DNA of 64,000 nucleotides from Mugil cephalus (Eukaryota > Chordata > Actinopteri > Mugiliformes > Mugilidae): the NCBI RefSeq assembly GCF_022458985.1, contig NC_061782.1:9751672-9815671 (forward strand). The letters are read 5' to 3'. The position numbers and the translations under genes are program-made. Positions 35,801 through 48,429 of this stretch are shown here, in pieces. The number at the start of each line of letters is the position of its first letter. Position 1 is the stretch's first letter. Under the pieces are notes generated by a model. The model searched no databases. It was not told the DNA's origin and worked only from the letters and a program-made list of their open reading frames with translations.

Positions 35801-38800
35801 GGGCATCTTTAGCCCGACTTCCGTGATGTGACATTTCCTCTTGTACTGCAGGAAGGCTTGAGTACAATCTAAAAAGAAAAAAAAAAAGAAATGAGAAAAG
35901 ATATACTATAAACACACTTAGCTGTTGTTTATGAAGTTATACTGTATATGTCTGCGTTTGTGTACTTATAAAAATGTTCTCCTCTCTCCTGTCCCACCTA
36001 TTTCCCAGGACTGCATATGAAAACTGTGTTGTGCTGGAAGCTCGTTCCTGTTACGACGTAGCCAAGCTCATGAATCTCGGCTCAGAAAGGTACGCGTGCC
36101 AGCGTGTCGGCCATTGTCGTTGCATTTTGAAGCGTACTCTGGGAGTGTCAGATTTTTTTTTTTTCCCGTCTAACACAGTGGATGTTTTGTATACAGGAAG
36201 AAGGCAGAGCGCAGCAAGAAATTCTTTCTCGACCTAAAGAACAAGGAGCATGTTGACACCATGATCAACCCGAAGCCCTGTGGACACCTCTGCTGTTGCA
36301 TCATTAAAGGCTGCGAGCAGGTCAGAGTGACAAACCTTAACGTTATCTGACAGCAACACTCTCTGCGTTCTTGTTTACAAGCTGATACATGTAACAGTTC
36401 GAGGATGATGATAAGAACCGCTTGTACTGGATTTTAAAGCTGAAGTAGAGAAACAGGAAAAGCGTAACCAGTTTTAATGCCTGTATAATACGGTCATTAT
36501 CATTAAACTACTGTCGGCTGTGACGGGAAAACTAAATTCATTATTGCATTGCTGAACGATGACAATGATGACCATTTAGTTCATATTTAATAGCAGGCCC
36601 ATGTGACACGGTAAATGGTTGAATGAGAAAACTGGATTAGTGTGATATATGGTACATAAATGGAGACTGCATTTTTGCATTTTTGAGCTCATGGTTGTTG
36701 TTTTTAAATCTGATTCGATTTAATTTTTATAACATGCATTGGTTCTGCTAGACAGTGAGTGTATATATTGGAAGCAAATAAAATATGAGCGTAAAAATGT
36801 CTCAGACTGACTAATTCTTTGTCCCGCACAGGAAGAGGCAGTGGCCTACTACACCAAGCTGGAGTCCCAATTAAGGGATGATTACAGGAAGGAGCGAGAG
36901 AAGGTTAACAGGAAACCTTTGGGAATGGCCTTCGTTACCTTCCAGAACGAGTCCATAACTGCCATGTACGTATAACGCCTTTGCGTGGAGTAAAACCTGT
37001 GAACATAAACAAGTTGTGAGTTGTGTCTGTAATGTAAGTTCTGCGTCCGTCCTCAGAATTTTAAAGGACTTCAATGCTTGCAAGTGTCAGGGCTGTCACT
37101 GCCGCCGCGAGCCCAAGGTGTCTCAGTTCAGCAGCAAGCTGCACACGCACAACTGGACGGTCAGCTACGCTCCCGATCCACAAAATGTCTACTGGTAAGA
37201 ACACATTCGACGCTTACTGAGAACTTTGGCTGCATTTTGCCAGAACAAAAGTGCCACAAACCAACTGGATTGTTATTTGTAGCGCTCTAAATGTAACATG
37301 CAGGAAGGAATAATTAGTCTTGTCGATGTCGAAGAGATTTACTCTCTCCAGACGATATATTGGTATTTGAGCTGCGGTATCGGCTTACTGGCCAGCTGTG
37401 TCCATAACTGCAGGTCATCTCGGAGTGTATGTCTAACCGTTGCATAACCTTTATCCCACAGGGAGCATCTGTCAGTGGGTGGAATCTCCTGGTGGCTCCG
37501 CTGCTTGATAATCAACATTGTCCTCTTCCTCCTCCTCTTCTTCCTCACCACCCCGGCCATCATCATCACCACTATGGACAAGTTCAATGTTACCAAGCCA
37601 GTGGAGTACCTAAATGTGAGTGTTCACACTCCACTCCACATTCCTTTTTTGTGTGTTATTACTGGGATCTTTGCAAGTGAGACAAAAGGAGAAACAATAA
37701 GCAATCACATCACAAGAGGCACGGGAATCAATCTTGACACAAACTTGTGTGTTTCTCTGATCTGTTCTCCAGAATCCAATTATCACCCAGTTCTTCCCCA
37801 CCCTCCTCCTGTGGTCATTCTCCGCCTTACTTCCCACCATCGTCTACTACTCTGCCTTCTTCGAAGCCCACTGGACCCGGTATAGTTTGCATTTTCTTTA
37901 GTCAATTGTAAAATTTTTTTGTTCATTCCTGTTGGATGTTTATGTGGTTTTAATATTGCGCATTCATTTTGTAATATGTGTCAATGTTTAATTTGATCGT
38001 GCAGGTCAGGAGAGAACAGGACTACAATGCATAAATGCTACACTTTCTTGATCTTTATGGTCCTGTTGCTGCCCTCCCTGGGACTCACCAGGTATAACAT
38101 GTTTTTGATTTACACCTGGTAATACGATGAAATGTAAAGCAATCAGTCGATCTTAATATGTGTCTTTCTGTCGTTGGATTTTTGCAGTTTGGATGTTTTC
38201 TTCCGGTGGCTTTTTGACAAAAGATTCTTGGCGGACGCTGCAGTGAGATTTGAGTAAGTACTGACAATCTGGTTTAGATCGTAAGTAGCAGCCGTTAATT
38301 TCATCCATTAATCTGACTTTTGACTTCCGTCTTCAGTGATTCTGACCTTTTCTTTTGCTCTTTAGGTGTGTGTTCCTACCTGACAATGGAGCCTTCTTTG
38401 TCAACTATGTCATCGCGTCTGCGTTCATCGGTAATGCCAACGACCTGCTGAGGATCCCTGGGTTACTCATGTACATGATCCGCCTCTGCCTGGCTCGCTC
38501 TGCGGCTGAGCGCAAGAACGTCAAAAGGGTTAGTGCGGCCTTCAATGGAAGTAGTATGGAAGTAGCATATAGTCACATGTCTGCCGGTGTCAGACCATCG
38601 GTCTGCGTTCGTGACCCTAGTTTTTGCAGAGTGTGACACTCTTTAAGAGACACCACCTTATTGAGCCATTGCTCAACAGAAGAGAAATGATGACAAAACA
38701 AAACAGCGATGTTCAGTTGGTAAACAGGTTCCTCTTTTCTTTACATCTTCGTCTCATCGGAACATTCAAATGCATAAATACTTTTGCAGCAGCGTGATCA

Positions 38801-41540
38801 CCTAGAATGTATAAACTGAAGACCGACTGATCTGCGTGATTCAGGAGAGGCCAGGGGTAGCTCTGCTGGTTTCACTTTAATATTGACAAATGCAGATTGC
38901 TGCCATTTGTGGATCCGATAAGAAGTTATTTGCTTTTGGCTGAAGTGTTTGCGGTGTGTTCAAGTGCAAATTTTTGGTCCAGGCAAGGGCAGTGAGAGGC
39001 GACGTCACAGTCGATTTGATATCAGTTCATACCTTTAAGCGTCACGTTGGGCACTGGTAGCAGGATTTATTACTTCTGTTAAGTGAACTACTACTTACAA
39101 GAGATAATATTAATTCATTAATCTGATGCCTGTTCTCAGGGCTCTTGATCTTTTTGTAATTGTGGGTCCAAATGTTTCGTTGTATTATTGTTTGTTTCGA
39201 TATTGTCTGCCTGCGTATTTTTTGGTTTGTTTTGTCTGCATGATTGTATGATTTGTAGTTGTGAGGTCTTAAAGTCTTCTGTGTTTGTGTTGTGTAAGTA
39301 TCTGCGGGACTATGACTGAAATTTAGCGCTTGTGCTAAGTTTGTCGCATTTACACTGATGCCTAATGCACCAGCATTGATTCGTGTGCATCGTCTCAATT
39401 CAATAAATTAATAAATTAAATTAAATATGTTGCTCATTATGTTGTTTCTCTATAGCACCAAGCCTATGAGTTCCAGTTCGGGGCTGCCTATGCCTGGATG
39501 ATGTGTGTCTTCACTGTGGTCATGACCTACAGCATCACCTGCCCAATCATTGTCCCTTTTGGTGAGTTCTGCTGTTCAATAACCCTGTTAGGTTACTGAG
39601 ATAGTGTACTGATTGAATGACCGCAGGAAAAACATGCAGAGGGCAGGCAGCGTTCAGTGGCTCTGTTCTTCATACACAAGCTTATCGGACATAATTGGAT
39701 TAGTTCCACTGATGGTTTTGCCTCTCTTCTCTGTGCAGGCCTGATGTACATGTTGCTCAAACACCTGGCAGACAGATACAACATGTACTATGCCTACCTG
39801 CCATCCAAACTGGACAAGAAGATCCACTCTGGGGCCGTGAACCAAGTGGTGGCTGCTCCTATCCTCTGCCTTTTCTGGCTTCTTTTCTTCTCCACTGTTC
39901 GCTCGGGTAAGAAGAGGACTCCATCTACAGGCCACGAATGTCCTAACACAGTCGTATGAGTTATAGTGTCTGGTTATACATTAAGCAAATATCTCCCCCC
40001 TTTCTTTCCCTCAGGGTTTACAGCTGCGACGTCCATGTTTACATTTGTGGTTTTGATCATTACAATCATCATTTGCCTCTCTCACGTCTGCTTTGGACAT
40101 TTTAAATATCTCAGTGCGCACAACTACAAGGTACAACCATCACCAGCCTTTTTCTGCTCTTCTGATTTATATTTTCTGTGGCGTAAAGTATTTCAGACCA
40201 TCTTTTTATTTAAATATGTGTATGTTAAATACGTGCTTTCTGTTCAAGATTGACCCCCAGATGGATATATCGGACGAAGAACGTCAAGCAGGCCCTGCTG
40301 TTTCTACCAAGGCAGCTGTATGTATTAAGCAATTTTTATTTTGTATCGCTCTGGGCCTCAGGGTCAAAATGAACATAGTCAACATTTACAAACTTTAGCA
40401 ATACATCCTGACTATGACAGTTGTACATAGGAGGAACTGTGGTGAACTCTGGTCTGGAGAACTACCATATTTCCATGTGCACAATAAAACTGTTTCTATT
40501 AAGATCAAAGCTGAGAAAATGTAAATAAAGCACAAAACGCTAGATAAAGAGATGAAGAATGCTGTAGTTTTACTACTAAAAAATATAACTTGAGGAGGAT
40601 TTATTAGCATTTTGAACAGGCTTCGGTTTATGCACTTCAGCAAAGTGATTAAAATATATTTTTCTCAGCTGTAGAAAGTTTTTGCAAAAAAAGTAGGGAT
40701 GTCCGATAATATCGGCCAACCGATAATCTCGGCCGATATTAGCCTATTTTTGTAATATCTGTTCATATCGTTATCGGTTTAACCACCGATAATGTAAACA
40801 GATAACACAATGCCCAGGTTCTGCTGCTGCTGCCTGTGGGGTCCTGAAACATTTACCGGCGCGTGATTGATGACCTCATCAAACTGCATCCGTAGCCAAA
40901 ACAACAACAACACAGTATCTAGTGTGGCTAACAGGTTGCTTGCTACCTAAAATTAGTCCCGGCGAAAAAAACAAACAAACGCCTGCATATATCGGTATAC
41001 CATATCGGTTGATATCGGAATTGGAAATTAAGAATTTGGACAATATCTGCAAAAAGTCAATATTGGACACCCCTAAAGAAAAAAAAAAAAAGTTATTTTG
41101 TTTTCAGTGGCATTAAATGCGACCTCCAGAATCAGAAAATACTTTATTGCCAAGTATATTTGTACATACAAGGAAATTGCCTTGGTGTTCGTTGCATAAA
41201 AAATATAAAATTAGATGAAATAAATAAATCGTAAACATATAAAAAAAAATATATTCATTGTACAATGCAACAAGAGGAACATTTACAGTGGGACGGTGGT
41301 GGGTTTCATGTGTTCTTCAGACTTTGACATTCTGCTATCTTTCTTATTCTTCCCCCACAGCAAATGTACATCGCTCAGATACTTCAGGATCCAAATTCGG
41401 AGGAAGCGGGTTCAGGCAGTGGCGAGGATGACGGCCAGGGGTCCTCGCAGGACGAGGAAATAATCAGTGTGGAAAATGGCCTGAATGAGGACTTCCAGTC
41501 TGGTGAGGACAGCCTCATTGACAATGAAGTGCGGCAATGA
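29823..41540 (+). CDS. tmem63b: TMEM63B mechanosensitive/osmosensitive cation channel (839 aa)
   Basis: This is an OSCA/TMEM63-family membrane channel. Exons: 29823-30020, 30178-30257, 32443-32484, 33648-33741, 33829-33866, 34341-34483, 35054-35105, 35224-35332, 35446-35516, 36009-36089, 36197-36320, 36832-36965, 37057-37194, 37462-37615, 37773-37879, 38005-38091, 38188-38253, 38366-38528, 39456-39561, 39739-39906, 40015-40130, 40249-40317, 41361-41540 (2520 bases, all in phase). The protein has a signal-like N-terminus with an NVSS site, the motif '[19 protein letters not shown]', a cytosolic domain with '[19 protein letters not shown]', pore-region helices including '[20 protein letters not shown]' and '[20 protein letters not shown]', and an acidic Ser-rich tail. 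Identity to human TMEM63B is very high (human about 832). The 42-base third exon can be skipped without shifting the frame. ATG 29823 is preferred; 29847 is also in frame. Confidence 0.97.
39080..39420 (+). repeat. Probable retroposon tail in tmem63b intron 18
   Basis: Ends with 'attcaataaattaataaatt' followed by an AAATT-type run, and includes 'gcgggactatgactgaaatt'. This looks like the 3' end of a fish non-LTR element. No coding part is present and the family is not identified. Confidence 0.3.
40694..41075. mobile_element. hAT-type MITE in tmem63b intron 22
   Basis: The element starts tagggatgtccgataatatc and ends attggacacccctaa read on the plus strand, giving short imperfect inverted ends of the fish 'TAGGGGTGTCC' type. 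Internal 'ccgataa'/'ttatcgg' and 'gatatcgg'/'ccgatatc' phrases alternate, so much of it can fold on itself. It is about 382 bases with no coding capacity. A-rich flanks make the 8-base target duplication unreadable. Confidence 0.65.
41128..41195 (-). repeat. Retroposon-tail remnant
   Basis: The stretch 'agaatcagaaaatactttat' then 'tgccaagtatatttgtacat' is the familiar reversed 3' end of an abundant fish retroposon. It is a fragment, in the same tmem63b intron as the hAT MITE. Confidence 0.5.
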
Positions 41541-44130
41541 TGCTGCCTGAAGCTTAACTTGAGGAGTGCACTGAATATGTGAATTACACAAGGAACTGAA
41601 CCAACAGTTCTCCAAAGCATCTCAACCTCCATCGAGGGACTTAACACTAACTTAAAGCACACTGTCTACTAAGGATTAAACGGATTGTGGCAAAAAGGAC
41701 TCTTGCATTACCTTCATTGGGTCTCACCAAACTACGTCTTCTGTATAACTGCAGAGGGAGTCTACACTGACAATGCGAGGGGCAGCAACATCTCTCGCTC
41801 CGACATAGCTGAGGCACGCCCCAAATTACTGCACAAGGACCAATGAAAGAGGACACTAATGCACATATGAAGAATTGTATGCCTTGTCTCGTGAGGGGGA
41901 ATGCTTTTCTGTCTGTGTTTCCTTAACATTATTGCACTTGAACAAGAGGACCCGTAAGCTCAAGGTACTGCAGTGTGGCATGAAAATTCAAAAGGTTGGG
42001 GGACGGGGGGGGGTTTCCCACAATCCTTTGCCAGTGTTTCTGCTCTTGTCTGCACTAGATGCTTCCCCCTGCATAATCAGCTTATGAGAGAGACGAGCAA
42101 GAGGGTAGTTTCCATGCCAACGGTTAGCCGAGTCTGTGCAGGTGTGCAGATGTGATTATTTCTAATTGTTCTTCCAATTCCATAGAAGCCTTTACAAATA
42201 AATTTTAAAAAAAAAAAAAGGAAAGTTTTTGCTACTAACACTCCTGGAAGCTTTGACACTACACACTTACAAACCTCTGGATTTGTAATTTAACTATTTT
42301 TTTTTTTTTTTGACATGGTATTTATTTATAGGCATTTATAGAAATACCCCTGAAACTGTGGAAGAAGATAATTATTATCTTGGCACACTACATTGAAAAG
42401 GATCTCATTAAAGTTCAGTCTCTGAGCCTGAGTTGGGACTGCTGCTACTGATGCTGCCCCCAGAAGGGGAAAATCTTTGCACAGCTGCGTGCAGGAGGCC
42501 TGTGGAAATTTTGTGTGTTTGGTTCAGAGGAAGGAGAGCTAGGCCTTTTTATTTTTATTTTTTAAGGTGTTCCTGGGTCAAATAACACCCACTGTGACTG
42601 GTTCTTTATTTGTTGTTTTCATTTGTATCTTTTTTTGTTTTGTTTATATGTTTACGTCTTTTTGTAGAGATTTTGAAATTTAGCGTTCGGTTTAGGTCGC
42701 TATGGATGACGTCTCTCCGTCAGTGTTTGGTAGACATCGTACAGGTATATTGAGCATTGTTACAGTTCCACAAATCTCGGGTTCGGCTGCATGAGAGGGT
42801 TTTTTACCAGTTACAGGGGATCAGGTCCAAATCTATACATACATCTACTATGCCGCTTCCTGTGTTGCTACGAATTTAGTCAAGCTTAAGGCCACAGTTG
42901 TACATTCCAGGTGTAGATCCGGCTCTGTCAGGCCTCCACCGTAACAACTCTTGCATACTAAAAACACGCAGATTAAATGTTCCTAACATATCCCTGACCT
43001 GCCTCAGCCATACGACAAATACATGTACGTAAAGATAACACTAAAGTTAAAGTGAAATGCAGTGATCTTACTCAGGATTTATCTTGCAAAGTACCACTAC
43101 TGTTATTATCGGAGCATAACATGATAAAATGTATTATCCAGCTATGGGAAATGTGCACTAATCCTTCTTTCACTTATATGACTGACAGGGAAGGGCACAC
43201 TCCCCGTTGGTGTGATGACGACAATGGTGAACATAAACTGTTAACGTAGTTTGTCCATCGGTATGTTAGCGACACTTCTGGGTATATTATCATGGTACTA
43301 AGAGAATTGTTTGACACCATTGAGTCTGGAGCTCTTCTAGTCATGATAAGGTGATTTTATTTTTATTTTTTTTTTATACCTCTTCATTTTTTATACCTCT
43401 GAGATGTCTTGAAATCTCTGAATGTGTCCTGTCCAAATAACATACACTGTCCAACCTTGAGGGAGATGCTTCAAATCTCTGCTTGTCTAACTCCATTTTT
43501 TTAAAAGCTCTGAATGTAGATTAATTCCTGACCTTTAGCTAAAGCAAAAATGGCCTGAGTCATAAGAGTGACTGCTGTATTAAAAGAAGCTCAGTTGCTA
43601 ACCAGATATTGAATGGTTTTATACTGTTAAAAAACAAAACAAACAAAAAAAAAACTTACTGATGTCCCGTCTAATGTCACGGCATTTCATTTGAGGATAG
43701 ATTTGTCAGTCTGATGGCTGCAATGATTTCTAATAGTCTTTTTGCTAATTCCATGTGTCCGTGATGATTTATTTTATTCTAGATTATCTTTATAAGATCT
43801 GTATAGACAGCCAGACTCACTGGAAATGAATGGATTGTTTTCTGTTAAACAGCCATGCTCTACTAGAAGTTCTCAGCTTGTTCCTACCATGTATTCAGAA
43901 TGGGTAGTAAAACGTCTCTGCGCCTCAAAACTGTGCACAACTAGAATGTGTTTTTTCTGTGCTTTGCCTTTTTTTTCTTTTCTTTTTTTTTTTAGGTTTA
44001 GCTTTTTCTAGATAAGGACAGTAACTTTAGCAGAACATTTTTATTTTATTTTGTTTTTGTTTTTGCAAAGGGCCATGTGTACAACAGGTATGTATTGTGT
44101 ATATCTGTGTTTCTCTGGAGCTCTTTCAAC

Positions 44131-44136
44131 AATAAA
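44131..44136 (+). promoter_or_regulatory. Distal polyadenylation signal of tmem63b
   Basis: AATAAA lies 2.6 kb after the stop codon. The sequence 41541-44130 has no gene and looks like a long 3' UTR. An earlier AATAAA near 42198 is followed by an A run and may be an alternative site. Confidence 0.4.
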
Positions 44137-44202
44137 TCCGTATTTAATCAAGCTGGTTGACAGTAAGAGTTTCTGTTTAACAATATTGTGATGATCAGCT
44201 GA

Positions 44203-44732
44203 TGACAGATCAGCCGCAACATTAAAACCACCGACAGGAGAAGTTAGTAACATTGATCATCTTGTGACAATGCAACGTTATGCTGGGAAACTTTTGAACT
44301 TCATATTCATGAGCCTGTTACTACCACCCACCTACACCCCCCAACGCAAAACAATGACACTCTTTGACGGCAGCAGGATGCAGCCTGACACATGTGCACA
44401 CACAAAACCGGTTTAAGAACAACTAAAAAATAAACACGCACACACATGAAAAACATCACAAGGTGTTGAGCTAACGTCTAAATTCACTAGATCCAAAATT
44501 GATCGAGTACCTGTGGGGTGCACTGGAGCAAGTGTGATCTACAGAGGCTCCTCCCCTTAACCCATAGGACCCAAAAACCTCCCATTAAACAACATTTTGT
44601 TGCCAGACACCACAGGACAACCCTCAGAAGGCCCATGTCCATTGTCTGATGAGTCACAACTGTTTTGGAGGCACAAGGAAGACTTGCACAATATTAGGAA
44701 GCTGGTCATAATGTTATGCCTGATCAACGAGC
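44203..44732 (+). mobile_element. Tc1-derived non-autonomous element (third copy)
   Basis: Begins 'agatcagccgcaacattaaa' and ends 'ctggtcataatgttatgcct', the family termini. Internal phrases match the 16331-16830 copy in the opposite orientation ('aaggtgttgagctaacgtct', 'gaggcacaaggaagacttgc'). It lies just past the tmem63b polyadenylation signal and has no intact transposase. Confidence 0.75.
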
Positions 44733-44799
44733 TCGCAGGATTATCAAGCAACATAAAGTAGCAGCGTCCAATCTAGTATGACCAGTATGCTGATTCATA

Positions 44800-44877
44800 A
44801 TTTCCCTTCAGGGATGAATAAAGCCATCCATCCATCCATCCATCCATCCATCCATCCATCCATCCATCCATCCATCC
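44800..44877 (+). repeat. Retroposon tail with (ATCC)n run
   Basis: 'tttcccttcagggatgaata' followed by AAGCC and about 13 units of ATCC. This is the usual 3' end of a fish LINE, with its short-unit tail grown into a microsatellite. Confidence 0.7.
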
Positions 44878-45372
44878 GATTTTAGACTTGTTCTAAACTC
44901 ACCCTTGAAAACAATTCCTCACACTATAAAATATACAAATAAATAGGTTGGCAAACAGGGGAAAACTCTGGAATTGTTTTCTCAAACACGTGGCTGTTTC
45001 CCAAAGGTAATTGAGGAAAGTCCCAAAAAAAAAAAAAAAAGTTTACCAAAGGTTCCTGTTGTTAGGGTTAGTTTACTAAATGGGTGGTGCACAGAAATAG
45101 TATATTTCACAATTCTGCTTGGTATGTTCAGTGGCAGAGGATGGCTAGTGCTAGCAATGCTACTACATTAGGTGTAAATAGACATTTCTGAGTATGTGAT
45201 GTGACATTATAACCAACACTCGTGCCTCCCTGACACAGTGTTGTAGTATTTGTATTAATTCTGTGACTGTGGTCATAACGTGCACTGCCCAAGTGCAACA
45301 GAGAGAAAGCAGTGTACCAGGTTAACCATTAGCCAGGTTAGCACGCTGGGGCTAATTTTGTACCATATAGAC

Positions 45373-45655
45373 CAGGGGTGTCAAACTCATTTTAGTTCAG
45401 GGGTCACATACAGCAAAGTATGTAATGAACAACTGGACACGTCTCAAGAAAAAGAAGTGCAGTTTCTGTACAGTTCTATGTCTCAGTGTTATGTCCACAA
45501 CCCTTACTAAAACTGTGAACCCTTTGGAAAAGCTATTACTTTTAATGGAAAAATTGCAGATAATAGCTTCAGTGTAATTTTAGCACTTTACACATACATC
45601 CCTTAGGCCAGACTAGACCTTCTGGCGGGCCACTTACAGACTAAATACTATATCT
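45373..45655 (+). mobile_element. hAT-type element remnant, one end recognised
   Basis: Starts with CAGGGGTGTCAAACTCATTT, a very common vertebrate hAT terminus, followed by 'aggggtcacatacagc' and later 'ccagactagaccttctggcg'. The far terminus is not found, so the copy is truncated or decayed. Confidence 0.55.
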
Positions 45656-46466
45656 ATGGTCCAAGCAGCACCTTTCAACAAATAAGAGCACGTACGTCGG
45701 GGGAATGTTTCACAGACGTTCAGGGAACATTCCCTGGAAGTTTCTTGAAGGATACTATCTTCCAGATCAGTGCTCGTCAAAACAAACAGTTCTTTTAACA
45801 ATTTCATATCAGTGAACTGTCAGTGAAATGTCTGTCGGATATCGTTCAATCTGCTACTCCAGATGACAGATCGCTTTTGTGCATTACGCTGTGAAGGAAT
45901 GTGTCTATAAAAAGCCCAGTGACCATATTTAGTCCGGCCACACATACACATTTTTTTTTTTTTTTTTAACTGGGAACACGCTTCATAGTCAAGTTGAATT
46001 TTGCTCAGACTTGTCATCCCTCATTACTGCACTGCATTTACCTTTTTTATTGTCAGGGCCTAAGGATGTATAGGTGTTTACTAGATTAAATTTCAACAGC
46101 ATAAATTTTTTTTTCCCCTTGTTCGGTCACGTGACATGTTTTTTTTATAAGAAGTTTTTTTTTTAAACGCATGAGTTTAAACTGGTGTGTGGTTTATTCA
46201 TTTTGGAGGCGGCGGCGGGGGTGTGTGGAGGGTGCAGTTCCCGGTGTCTGCCACTAGGTGGTGCTCGGGAGGTGGGGTTCCGCCGCGGTGCAAAAGAGGA
46301 GGGAGACCGAGGTGCGACGTGGAAAGGCACTCGTGTCTTTTACAATAAACAAGTGACACCCAGCCGCACAATGAGCACAGCCTACCCGCTCTCAGGAGGT
46401 ACTAACGCCGAGATGCAGCGCGACGTGAAACCGGACCTCCTGTTGTGTTAGGAAGAAGTCGTCGCC

Positions 46467-46677
46467 ATGGAGGGGGGGTTGACTATCACTTTTATATCCG
46501 TGGCGATGTTTGTAGGTTCCTTTTTACTTGGATTCTTCCCGCTGTTGTTCAAGTTCTCACAGGTAAGTCTTTTAGACTCGATTTCTCAAAGACTTTACGG
46601 TCAGCGGTGTTTATCTTTATGTGCGCCTGACTTTCTGTCTTGGAATTTGGTCTCACGATCCCCGGTATATTAGTGTG

Positions 46678-46718
<41 letters not shown>

Positions 46719-48429
46719 ATTTCACCCATCATCAGCTGATCTCACATGTTCGTCCGCAGAAAAGCCTTCAGTTCGTCTCCATCCTGGGGGCCGGTCTGCT
46801 GTGCGGGACAGCACTTGCCATCACCATCCCGGAGGGGGTGGGCTTGCTGGAGGAGTCTTGGAAAGGTGAGTAAACTCCAGACTCTCACTAGGGGGGGAAT
46901 GAACAGAGAGGGTCACGACCTCCCAGACCTCTTTCACTGGTTGCCTTGGCAACACATCAGACGCAGTCCACCTAAGTAGCACCTGAGTGTTTGTTTGTGC
47001 CCCTCTCCGCATGATTAATGAGGCACATGCGGATGAAAAGCAGAGTGAGTGATGTAAATATATGCTGCCTGGCCTATTTTATTTGTGTGTGTTTGTGTGT
47101 GTGTGTGGATTTGATTAAAAGCTGTTTCATCTTCCCTCCTCCAGCGTCCTCCTCCTCCTCTGATGTGCCACCTGGTGTGAATGCCAGCGACAAAAGTTCC
47201 ACAGAGACGAGCGCCCCACCCAGGTTCTACATTGGCGTGGCTTTGACGTTCGGCTTCACCTTCATGTTTGTCGTTGACCAGATCGGGAGTTACTTTTCCA
47301 CGAGGGGCAAGTTGGCACAACTCCCGCACCAGCTCCAGTTTTTCCTTTCTTTATTTTTTGATTTATTTCTGGCACACCCACAGACATGTTCTCGTTAATC
47401 ACCTTGCCGCGTGCGACGTTTCGTTTCAGACCAAACCAGCAGCTCGTATAACAGCGTCCACATAACCGCCACGTTGGGCCTGGTTATTCATGCTGCAGGT
47501 ACACTTACACATCCACATGTTTGCTTGAGACACATATAGAAAATAGCTGAAGGTGTTCCTGCCCTCATGTGACTCAGCATGTGATTCCCTCCCCTCCCTG
47601 CTTTAGCCCTTTGTGTTTCAGCTTTAGTTTGTGTAGCATAGCCTTGAGCTCTTGTCCCAAATTTTTGCACACAACCCGCTAAATTAATATAACGTTAAAT
47701 TGCCTGAACATTTGCACACAGAAGTCAATCAGGTTGTTGTGATGGTTAATGAGACTTTTGACTGCTCACAGCTGATGGGTTCGCTCTGGGAGCTGCCGTA
47801 TCCACGGGTCAAGTGACGGTACAGATCATCGTGTTTTTCGCTGTGATTTTACACAAGGTGAGGAGACGCTTCAGTGAAGCCTCAAACAGTTTTTGATGGA
47901 GCTGAAGCTAACATCTCTCTCGTCTCCTGTAGGCGCCGGCGGCTTTTGGTTTGGTCTCCTTCCTGATGCACTCGGGCCTCGAAAAGAAGCACATTCAAGG
48001 ACATTTGCTGGCCTTCTCAGCTGCAGCACCTATAGTTGCCATCACCACTTACTTCATATTACACGCAGTAAGAAAGCCGCCCTGTATCCATCTGAAAGAA
48101 GTCGCATTATATCCTAATTATATGGAGTATTACAGTATTATTTGACGTCACGCGTGTCCTGTCCACAGTCTGGTGGTTCATCTCAGAACCAGCTCAGCGC
48201 CACGGGAGTTGGGATGCTCTTCTCAGCCGGGACCTTCCTCTACGTGGCCACGGTTCACGTCCTCCCCGAGATCAGCAACAACAGGTCAGGCCACCCCCCC
48301 TCTGACCTGCAGCAGTTCGCTGGACCCGAGGGGCACCAGCACCGACACCTGGGGCTCCTGGAGAGCCTCACTCTCATCCTCGGCGTGGGCTTTCCCATGC
48401 TGTTGGCTCTCGGGCTGCACGACGACTAA
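46467..48429 (+). CDS. slc39a9: ZIP9-type zinc transporter (SLC39A9-like, 304 aa)
   Basis: A ZIP-family transporter that moves zinc into the cytosol; human ZIP9 acts at Golgi and plasma membranes. Exons: 46467-46562, 46760-46865, 47145-47306, 47430-47498, 47772-47857, 47933-48067, 48169-48429 (915 bases). The start has a strong context (gccATGG). Conserved parts are '[19 protein letters not shown]', the metal-binding helices with [12 protein letters not shown] and [15 protein letters not shown], and '[20 protein letters not shown]'. Length is near human (307). Two oddities: the intron after exon 3 uses a GC donor (GGG/GCAAGT), needed to keep the phase; and the loop that is His-rich in human ZIP9 is replaced by a Ser/Thr-rich segment with an Asn-Ala-Ser glycosylation site. 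Divergence suggests it may be a second fish copy. Human neighbours PLEKHD1 and CCDC177 are partly kept (ccdc177 is next). Confidence 0.9.
46681..46716 (+). repeat. (TG)n microsatellite in slc39a9 intron 1
   Basis: About 18 uninterrupted TG units ending 27 bases into a short intron. A similar but shorter GT-rich tract occurs in intron 2 near 47080-47106. Confidence 0.9.
47307..47429 (+). other. GC-AG intron of slc39a9
   Basis: The intron begins GCAAGT after AGGG and ends TTTCAG. The nearest GT (47311) would leave exon 3 in phase 2 and break the frame, whereas the GC site gives phase 1 and joins to D-Q-T-S in the next exon. GC-AG introns are a known minor class with exactly this strong donor context. 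Confidence 0.75.

Noticed and set aside
37429-37885. Alternative-frame ORFs over tmem63b exons 14-15
   Set aside because: Shadows of the real exons or intron read-through; the in-phase exons match TMEM63B.
44825-44877. Regular repeat that could suggest an array
   Set aside because: Simple ATCC units without spacers; a microsatellite, not a CRISPR-like array.
47018-47398. 126-codon frame running past slc39a9 exon 3
   Set aside because: It reads into the intron because the donor is GC rather than GT. Using the GT at 47311 breaks the phase.
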